Below are positions 50,207 through 59,400 of a DNA stretch of 64,000 nucleotides, piece by piece. The DNA is taken from assembly GCF_032854445.1 (NCBI RefSeq), contig NC_088300.1, positions 74,825,005-74,889,004 on the forward strand, written 5' to 3'. Both the position numbers and the translations under genes were made by a program. Under the pieces are notes generated by a model that saw nothing but the letters and a program-made list of their open reading frames with translations, searched no databases and was not told where the DNA came from. The DNA comes from Liolophura sinensis. Lineage: Eukaryota > Mollusca > Polyplacophora > Chitonida > Chitonidae. Position 1 is the stretch's first letter, and each line of letters begins with the position of its first letter.

Positions 50207-50276
50207 ACAATAACAAAGTATTGGGATGAACATATTGCTTTTAAAATAATTTAAGTTTTATAACTTTGACAGCCTG

Positions 50277-51290
50277 TTACACAGACAAGTCTCTCGTACA
50301 GGCTGCTACCTCTGAGTCAGGGACGAAGATAAACACAAAGGAGAGCGGAGGAAGAATGACTTCTGGGGCGGGTTGGATAGCCTGGGACAAGGGAGGTAAC
50401 TCGCCGGAGGTCATCTCCGCTAATGTGCCATACAGATTTACTTTCCAGAAACATACCAGTTCATTCAGCACTAAGGAAACACCATTTTTGGAGGTAATCA
50501 AGGTTACATAGCTTCTTTCCCACCAGTGTTTAAGGCTTTTATTCAAATTTGCCATTGCCAGGAGAAGATACAATGAAGTACCGACATACGCCCCTAAAGC
50601 AGCCCATAAAAGATTGATGGCAACTTTGTAGACCAGAAACAGGCACTGATAAGCTGAAAATATGCGCTGTCAAGACATGAAGTGTTAAACTGATCCTGCA
50701 CTGCAACTGAACTGTCGATAGCTGTAAACGAACGTGTGGCGATGGGAGAACCACCTAAACAAAGTCACTGGTCTTTCCCAACCTGAGCATTCTTGCTTAA
50801 ACATCAGTGAAACTCAAAACAATGGGTTAATATTAATTGTTACAAAAGTGGCAATGTTTAGTCACCTTACCTTACCTTTCTTTGCCCGATTCGATAAATA
50901 TACATAACGTCCTTCTGGGGCTTACTGAGAACAGCTTACCTAATGCAGGTAGACCCTGAGTTTCTCCTATATTTGTCCTATACTCAGAACAACTCACTTA
51001 CGGCTGGTACAGTGACTGTAGACCCTGAGTTTCTCCTGTGATGTCCTGTACTCAGAACAACTCACCTACTGCTGGTACAGTGACTGTAAACGCTGAATTT
51101 CTCTTGTGATGTCATGTACTCAGAACAACTCGCCTACTGCTGGTACAGTGACTGTAGACCCTAAGTTTGTCCTATGTTTGTCCTGCACCCAGAACAACTC
51201 ACCTGCTATTGGTACTGTGACTTCAAACGCTGAGTTTCTCCTGTGTTTGCCCTACAATAACTGCAAAGTAAGCCACTTTATTTCTTCAGC
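50277..51290 (-). pseudogene. Decayed heparanase copy (terminal exon plus exon-8-type array)
   Basis: The minus-strand frame ending at TAA (50277) reads KVNLYGTLAEMTSGELPPLS and later LPPLSFVFIFVPDSEVAACT, clearly the heparanase C-terminal exon seen in the two neighbouring copies (VNLNGK-LELISG-LPPLP...AFIVVP...AAAC). Where those copies have the acceptor CAG, this one has CTG (tttctgg instead of tttcagg). No penultimate exon (SGYG-ITFY type) is recognisable upstream. Only an array of about five diverged 68-69-bp units derived from exon 8 remains at 50,945-51,290. No AATAAA follows the stop on this strand. I infer a tandem duplicate that lost function; an alternative last exon of the neighbouring gene is possible but would need another acceptor. 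Confidence 0.7.
50945..51265 (-). repeat. Exon-8-derived minisatellite in the heparanase remnant, about 5 units
   Basis: Units of 68-69 bp contain (plus strand) agaacaactcacctactgc and tggtacagtgactgtagacc, the same unit as the array next to exon 8 of the intact gene at 54.9-55.5 kb but more diverged. Its presence in both copies suggests that the array existed before the duplication or was copied with it. Confidence 0.85.
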
Positions 51291-51847
51291 TTAAAGGTTA
51301 AAACACGTGTGGATACACAGGTGCATACATGACTGATACCTTTTACAGTTCTGGCCACACCTGGTGCAGTCACATCAACTGCAACAACAGGGCCACATAA
51401 GTAAAATCAGTATTCAAACCGTTTACCATGCTAGTATATAGGCTGTCAATAATAATATATTTATCTCATTTGCGTTTTGGTTGCAAGCGTTCATATATCC
51501 AATGTGGCGGTCTACGGCGTTCAACGTATGTTTTTGGTGAAGACGTCAGCTTTGCCAAAGGCTTAAGTGTTATATGTCCTGCATGGTGAATGGAATTTTG
51601 CTAATAAACTCAAAATAACAGACCATTATATGGTTTAAGAGACAAATCTGTTTTTTTTTTCATAAAAAAGTAGAAAAAAAATGTTAAAGGTAACATACAA
51701 TACCCTGTCATTTGAAATTTCACACCTGTACGTATTTAATTTTTGTCTTTATCACCCGGTTGATACCCAGACTTAGTCAGTATGATAAGGAACAGATTTG
51801 CCTCAAGTCTGCAACATTGGATCCTGCTCTTTACTGTAATTTACTTC
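51291..51847. other. Non-coding stretch
   Basis: No exon or recognised repeat. AT-rich with poly-T runs. Confidence 0.4.
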
Positions 51848-51857
51848 TTCATCTATT

Positions 51858-52215
51858 ACCGGCCCGGTTAGCACAGTTGGTAGAGCGTCCGCTTCGGGAC
51901 CGGTAGATCCAGGATCAATCCTTGATCGAGTCACACCTAAGACTTTAAAAGAGGAAGTTGTAACTTCCTCGCTTGGCGTTCAGCATGAAGGGGATAGTGC
52001 AACGACTGGTTGACCCGTATCAGTATAATGGCTGGGGCGGCTTGCTTGACTTCGGTAAGTCGTCTCAGTGAGGCAGCACTAAATAAAAGAGCGGTGGAAA
52101 TCCGTCCTGCAACAAGGAGGCACATTACACGTACATGCACCCTAATGATTCCTTCGTCGTCATATGACTGAAAAATTGTTGAGAACGACGTTAAACCCCA
52201 AGCACTCACTCACTC
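51858..52215 (+). mobile_element. SINE family B, full length, with target-site duplication
   Basis: The tRNA-like head (ccggcccggttagcacagtt, with an A-box-like tagcacagttgg and a B-box-like region around ggatcaatcc) is followed by a body with gaggaagttgtaacttcctc and a tail cgacgttaaaccccaagc plus cactcactcac. The 10-bp sequence ttcatctatt flanks both sides (51848-51857 and 52216-52225), a target-site duplication. It is a retroposed tRNA relative, not a functional tRNA gene. Confidence 0.9.
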
Positions 52216-52231
52216 TTCATCTATTTAAAGC

Positions 52232-52812
52232 CATACTCGGGGGTCCTCGGAGGCCAAGAAGCCTCTCATCAATGCTGTCGCTGTGAGTATAATTCCAGTT
52301 CATGCTGGCTTCCTATCCGGCCTTGGGGTTTTAACGTCGTGCTAAACAATTTTTCAGTCACATGACGGCCAAGGAATCTTTACGGTGTACGTAATGTACC
52401 TCCTTGTTGTTGGGCGGATTCCCACCGCTTTTTTATCTAGTGCTGCTTCACTAAGACGACTTACGAAGGCAAGTAAGCTGCCCCGCCCGAGCCATTACAG
52501 CGTTGCACTATCCCATTCATGCTGAACACCAAGCGAGGAAGTTACAACTTCCTCTTTTGAATCTTAGGTGTGACTCGACCCAGGATTGATCCTGGATCTA
52601 CCGCTCCCGAAGCGGATGCTCTACAAACTGTGCTATCCGGGCCGGTTCCGTAAGTGGGAATTAGGTCTGTCAACAACCCACGGATGGTCGTGGGTTTCCC
52701 CCGGGCTCTGCCCGGTTTCCTCCCACCATAATGCGGGCGCCGTCGTATAAGTGAAATATTCTCGAGTACGGTGTAAAACATCAACCAAATACATAAATAG
52801 ATAAATAAAGCC
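52232..52812 (+). mobile_element. SINE family A interrupted by a SINE family B insertion
   Basis: The head (ctcggaggccaagaagcctc to tgctggcttcctatccggcc) stops at 52318. The remaining body (gtaagtgggaattaggtctg, tgggtttcccccgggctctg, gtgaaatattctcgagtacgg and an aaatagataaataaa tail) resumes at about 52647. The gap is exactly a reverse-oriented family B element, so family B was active after this family A copy inserted. Confidence 0.88.
52319..52646 (-). mobile_element. SINE family B, minus orientation, nested
   Basis: It reads ttggggttttaacgtcgtgc, then gttacaacttcctcttttg, then the tRNA-like head in reverse (gctatccgggccgg). It is an inverted partner of the copy at 51,858-52,215, about 100 bp away, so the two could form a long hairpin. 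Confidence 0.9.
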
Positions 52813-52912
52813 AGGCTCAAGAATTTTCCATCTAAACGATGGTAATCAGTTTTTATGGGTGGACGAAATCTCATGCCTACATAGCCTACATGCCCGGGGT
52901 AAACCACCCACT

Positions 52913-52995
52913 TTGTTATTTATTTCATTGGAGTTTTACACCGTTCTCAAGACGACCTATACGACGATGGCCGACCTTTCGTAAGGTAATTTCCC
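52913..52995 (-). mobile_element. SINE family A tail fragment, minus orientation
   Basis: gttatttatttcattggag, then gttttacaccgttctcaaga and cctatacgacgatggccg match the tail of family A in reverse. Truncated. Confidence 0.65.
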
Positions 52996-53342
52996 ACGTG
53001 TAACTTAGATATACGCCAACTGTCTTCATTCGCAAACGAACCCACGAATGTCGCCGACCGCTTGTTGTCACCAAAGTCCCACGGGTGGTCAAGAAGCTGC
53101 GAGATATATCAATTCCCTGTGTGAGGCCGGGCCATCTTCCGGCACTTCACGTGTCCTGTTTGTATTCCAAGACTGTAAAATACGCTCTAACACTTTCATA
53201 TGCCTACCGCCCATATGTTAATTCACCCTACAAGATACCGCAAATTTTCTACTTGCGAGTAATTGCTCAGTAACACTCTAGTTTGATGGGAGCGTGTGAA
53301 GAAATAAAAAAAAATGTATACGTTATCCAGAACATAATGTGC

Positions 53343-53348
53343 TTTATT
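53343..53348 (-). terminator. Polyadenylation signal AATAAA for the intact heparanase gene
   Basis: The plus-strand tttatt is AATAAA on the minus strand, about 80 nt past the TGA. The neighbouring copy has one at a comparable distance. Confidence 0.6.
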
Positions 53349-53426
53349 TTAAATGCATTGTTGTATCTCTTTTTTTTTATACCTCAAAACAAAGCAATCA
53401 TGAATGACATACACGTGAATGTTACA

Positions 53427-56400
53427 TCACTTCTCCATACATGCAGCTGCTCCAGCATCTGGGACGATCAAAAACGCTAAGGAGAATGGTGGAAGAGTGA
53501 CAAGTGTGGAGGTAAGAATAGCCGGCGGCATGGGAGGTAACTCTCCCGAGATCAGCTCCAGCAGTTTACCGTTCAGATTTACCATTCTGGAACATAACAA
53601 AACCAATGTCAGAGCCATTTGGCCAAATAGGCCTACACTTTCGTACTTTCCCGAAGTGATGGACCAGTATTTGTCCATCTGACCACAGTGTCTTATCCGT
53701 GGTTTCAAACTGGCGCTGCTATTGAACGAGATATTTCGCTTCAATGATTTAAGAGCTAAGCCACAACCTGAAAGAATCAATTCAGATGAACTAACAAAGA
53801 CAGTTAACGTCTTTAAATTGAACTACTAACCTTGTCACTAGTGTCGAATTATCACCGGAGGTGAGTACATACACATGAAAGTCAATACCCGTGAACTGAG
53901 AGAAGGATAATCCCACTGAGTTGTTGTACAGGTTCATCATGTAGAAGGTGATTGATCCCGGACCGTATCCAGACCTGCAATAACCAGAAAAAAAATACCA
54001 GGTTTGTGTATGGTGGACAATTCGTATGTTACCAATATATACAGATCGGACTTCGTTGTCTACGGTCATCTAATCGGTCATGTATTCCGACTTCGTTTTC
54101 CACGGTCATCAAGAGGCCTCCGTGACCGAGGTGATTAGCCCGCCAGAGTGATCTATCCACGGTCACCTATTCGGACTTCGTTATCCACAGTCGTCTATTC
54201 CAGTTTTGTTGTCCACGGTCATGTAGGCCTATTCGGAGGTCGTTGTCCACGGTCATCTATTCGGAGGTCGTTAACCACGGCCATCTATTCGAAGGTCTTT
54301 GTTCACGGTCATCTATTCGGAGGTCGTTAACCACGGCCATCTATTCGAAGGTCTTTGTTCACGGCCATCTATTCGGACTTCGTTATCCACGGTCATCAAG
54401 GGGCCACGGTGTCCACGGTGGTTAGCGCGCCAGCGAGGCGCAATGACTCAGGAGCCTCTCACTAATGCGGTCGCTGTGAGTTCAAGTCGAGCTGGCTTCC
54501 TCTCCGGTCGAACATGGAAGGTCTGCAAGCGACCTCCAGATGATCGTGAGTTTCCTCCCATCATCTCTTCGGACTTCCTTATCTACGGTCATCTCTTCGG
54601 ACTTCGTTGTCCACATTCATCCTTATGGGTTTCCTTATCCACTGTCATCTTTTCAGACTGATTTGTCCACGGTCCTCGTTCAAGGCCATGTAACACAAGC
54701 CGTAAGGATGTCTTCTCCAGGGTATGGGAACGTCGTTTACTAAACCTGTCTATCGGAATGTCGTTCTTAACGGCTATCTATTCAGATATCATTGTCTACG
54801 TCTATCTGACATTAGGTCGTCATCCATGTCTCCAAGTATCAGGTCGTGGTTGTCTACGACTATCTAAGGGGGTGTCATTGTCGGAGCAACTCACCTACTA
54901 CTGGTACAGTGAGTGTAGACCTTGAGTTTCTCTTCCGTTTGCCCTGTATTCAGAACAACTCACCTACTACTGGTACAGTGAGTGTAGACCCTGGGTTTCT
55001 CCTCCGTTTGCCCTGTACTTAGAACAACTCACCTACTACTGGTACAGTGACTGTAGACCGTGAGTTTCTCCTCCGTTTGCCCTGTACTCAGAACAACTCA
55101 CCTACTACTGGTACAGTGACTGTAGACCCTGGGTTTCTCCTCCATTTGCCCTGTACTCAGAACAACTCACCTACTACTGGTACAGTGACTGTAGACCCTG
55201 AGTTTCTCCTCCGTTTGCTCTGTACTCAGAACAACTCACCTACTACTGGTACAGTGACTGTAGACCGTGAGTTTCTCCTCCGTTTGCCCTGTACTCAGAA
55301 CAACTCACCTACTACTGGTACAGTGACTGTAGACCGTGAGTTTCTCCTCCGTTTGCCCTGTACTCAGAACAACTCACCTACTAATGGTACAGTGACTGTA
55401 GACCCTGAGTTTCTCCTGTGTTCGTTCTGTACTCAGAACAACTTACCTAATACTGGTGCAGTGACAGTAGACCCTGAGCTTCTCCTGTGTTTGTCCAGTA
55501 CTCAAAACAGTCTCCCCCACCAGGTTCTTGTACAGAACTGTCAACCAGTAATCCTGCGGGGTAAATGTAGAGATTAGCCACTTCTGACAAATGTGATGCT
55601 AGTATTTATTGGATAAATCTTTCCTGCCTTCAATATCCCAGTGTTGCGAGGAACGCAAGGCGGTTTTTTCTGTGGCGGCCTTTTCTGTGGAGTTACTAAA
55701 AGCAAAAATAAAAAAAGAAAGATCGCAAAAAATAACGAACTAAAAATATGTTGAAACACAAACGCTGACTTTAAGTTGATAGATAACAAGTGAGATAGGA
55801 AATGGACACTTTAGCTATATGGCATTATATTGAGAGCCTACAAATAACCTCCTCTTGCTATAAATGATGGATGGTCGTGGGTTTTCTCCGGCTCTGCCTG
55901 GCTTCCTCTCAACATAATGCTCGCCGCTATCGTATAACTGAAGTATTTCTGAGTACGGGGTAAACTCTGAAAACTTAAATAAATATAAATGATGCACTGG
56001 CTTTGGGTACATTTAATGCTGTAACATTTGTCGTGTATTCATCAAGGCACAGTAAATTTCCGTTGAGGTTTGTACTTTGATTTAAGTACTTTGTGACACA
56101 TTTCAGAAAGTTTCAGCTTTCATTTGACTGACACTGCAGCATATAAATAATCCCGATGAAGTTGAATATTGACACTTTTAATGCGACAATGACCTGTTTC
56201 CACATCTACATGTACATCGAGAATACCTCCAAAGGTAACGTACTGGGTTAGGACTGTAGACGCCATCAGAGTAATCCACCAGGCCGTAATTTCCACCCAC
56301 AAACTCCTGCCGCATCACTACCTCAGCCCCGTAATACGCCGCCAATCCGAGTTTGTCCAACCACCTATCATGTTAAAGCAATTTTTTTACAGGTAAACCA

Positions 56401-59400
56401 CAAATATGGGATGTTAGAATGTAGCATACTTGATTCAAACTTCGTGTTTTACCATACCGAATAATTCTTCAGAAACATTTAAAGTATTTATAACAAAATG
56501 AACAACGGCAAAAATGTGGCCTTTAAAGGGGAAAACTATGTAGCTACGCCGTTAGATAAATTCAGAGGACATATAAGGTGTCAGCACTAACAGCGACGGA
56601 TTCATTATGATATCAGTGCCTAGGAAGAAAAGTAACGGGTACAGTAACGATGGATTCGTTATGATATCAGGTCTTAAGAAGAAAAGGAATAGGCGGGGAG
56701 GTCTGTGTGCATTGGGCGGGGGGGGGGGATAGGGGGTAGCGATGGGTACATTATGATATCAGATTCTAGGAAGAAAATTAATGAAGGTGGAAGGGCGATA
56801 ATTACATTATGATATCAGCTCCTGGGAAAAAAGTAATGGGGAGAGGAACGATGGCTGCATTATGATATTAGTTCATAAGAAGAAAAGTTATGTGGTATAA
56901 GCGATGGCTGTATGATGATATCAATTCCTAGGAAGAAAAGTAATGGAGGAGCAGCCATGGCTACATTCTGATATCAGTTCCTAGGAGGAAAAGTAATGGG
57001 ATGGGGAGCAACAATGGCTACATCATGTCAGATTCTGCAAAGAAAATTTAATCCCTTACATGAATCCTGCGACGAACGTGTTTGAGATTCCAGGTGCACC
57101 CCCGCCGTAAGCCGTGCTGGTCTCCCCTACCCAGAAACTTTGAGTGCCGTGAGAGACATTGCGTAGGATTTTCTGAGCTGACACCATATCGTAGATAAAA
57201 CTGTCCAACTTGGCAGGATCCACAAAGTCCTGCGGTTGGGCAGTGTGACCGTTCATGTAATAGCTGGAATGGAATACTACAGATAGAGAGGCAACTGAAT
57301 GAAGCTAAATCTTTGCCAAACCCAATATATTGGGAAATGGCCATTTGTACGAAGCCTTCTTGTTACCTGTAAGTAACTTCCACCTTCTTGAATATATCGT
57401 TCGACCGCCTGTTTGTACGTTTGTGTCCTTTTCAGTCAAAAGATCCTCGAATTTGAATAAATTTAACATAGTGGACCAATTATTAAGATTTCTGGCGCAT
57501 GCAGAATCATTTAGTGTGCCATATTTGAAAGTATGTATACCTAAGCAAAAAAACTTTCTAAATACCTTTAGTCACTAGTAACTCTCCAAACGTCTGTGAC
57601 TTACTGTCAGCACCCCACTAAAACGGACAGCCATCGTAAAAGTGAAAAACTCTTATGTATACCATTAAACAGCAATTAAATAAATAAAAATAATATTAAT
57701 AAAACCTCTACGTACATTCAATGAAGCGTACTAGATTTTTTATTCGTGATTAATGTGGTATATAATATATACCATTAACTTTGTATAACGAATGCAAAAT
57801 ATACATGTACATGTATAATTATCTTGAAGCTTTCTATAGATTCTTGGCCACCTGAACGTCTGAACTGACTGATTCTGATTGTACTCAACGTTGTAACACA
57901 GACAAAGGAGGTACAAATAATAACTGCCACAGAACCTTGGTTACTTACTGGTGGAAAGTCATGGCATTGATATGCTCCGCTCCAGTTTTCATGAAGCTGA
58001 AAACAAAAATAGAGCATAAAATATTAATACCACTGAAGAAGTGACGTTTGAAAACTGGAAACTTATTACTTGTCACCATTTTCCCTTTCCTACATCCCAG
58101 GAATTCTGGTCCAAGCTGTACAGTATTGTGATAGTTCAGCTTTGTAGGTCAGGTGAAATATTAAATAAATGTTCTCCACTGGGTAGCCCCACAACATAGA
58201 CGGAAATATGCTCCCTGTGGTCAGTTGGCCGATGGATAAAGGTATATGTAATCTGTGTAGCCTTTATCCAAAGATGCATGATATCAACTGTCACACATGT
58301 GTCCAGTAGATTTTACGTAGCAATGCTGCAGGTGGGTCTTACCTTAGTCCTATACTTCAGTGCATGAAAAAAGGCAAGTTATTCAACTGAGGAATTTATT
58401 TCAAAACTGTTTTTTTTTCTTTTTCAAAAGAGGTTTTCATTCCAAAGCTGAATGGTTCTTAAATACAACATATATGACTTTAATCGGCCTTACTTCTGCA
58501 GGTATGACTGAGTGAAGGAGTTGCTGTCGCCGGTAGTGTCAGGTCCGACCAGACGTCGTGATCTGAAGGCCGGCATGGAGTCCATCAGTTGGCGGAGAGT
58601 GCCGAAATCCCGACCCAGCTGTTGGGGATCCACTTTCCGATTGTACTGACTCGAGTATATATCGGGCTCTGTTGCAGACATTGGCAACATATAAGTTATT
58701 CTGAATGACATGCGAATCATTAACTGAACTGTAATTACCGGACTGTGTTACATCTCCAAAAAATAAAACATCATGATAGTGTACTCTGACAAGAATACCA
58801 AGAAGTAGAAAGAATCATCTTACGACAATAACAAGGTTATTACTAGAAGTCGGATAAGGAAGAGATTTAGAGTGATGTAATAGTAAGAGCAGAAAATTAT
58901 GGAAAATTAGTGTATGGTGAGAGGTAAGATGAAGAGCAAGGAGAGCTAGTGTTCTCGGAGGAGAGAGTAAGGAGAATTAGTGTAGCGTCGAGAAGTAGGG
59001 AGAATTGGTGTACTCCAAGGAGAGGGTTAATAAGTCAGGAAAATTAGTACAGCTGCGTGAAGAAGGTAGAGGAAAAAGAATTAGTTACTGCTTCTGAATT
59101 TACTGTTAAAAAGAAGATCGAGGAGTGGGAGAATTAGTGTAGAGCAGATGGGCGAAAGGTGGGGAGAATTGGCGTGGTTTGATAAGTACTGTAAGGAGCT
59201 AGCAGAATTAGTGTAGAGGTAGAAGGGAGAATTAGTGTAGTTTGAGAAGGAGGATAAGGAGCAAACAGAATTAATGTATTCTGTTATGAGGTTTAGGAGT
59301 AAGGAGAATTAGCGTACTCAGAGAAGAATGTGATGAATAAGGAGAATTAGCGTACTCAGAGAAGAATGTGATGAATAAGGAGAATTAGCGTACTCAGAGA

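Noticed and set aside
51858-51930. tRNA gene
   Set aside because: The A-box and B-box resemblance is the head of a SINE: it is followed by the SINE body and flanked by target-site duplications, and the inverted copy at 52.3-52.6 kb has the same structure.
55047-55577. Plus-strand ORF of 176 codons with a 23-residue repeat
   Set aside because: It is antisense to the exon-8-derived 69-bp array; the coding strand is minus.
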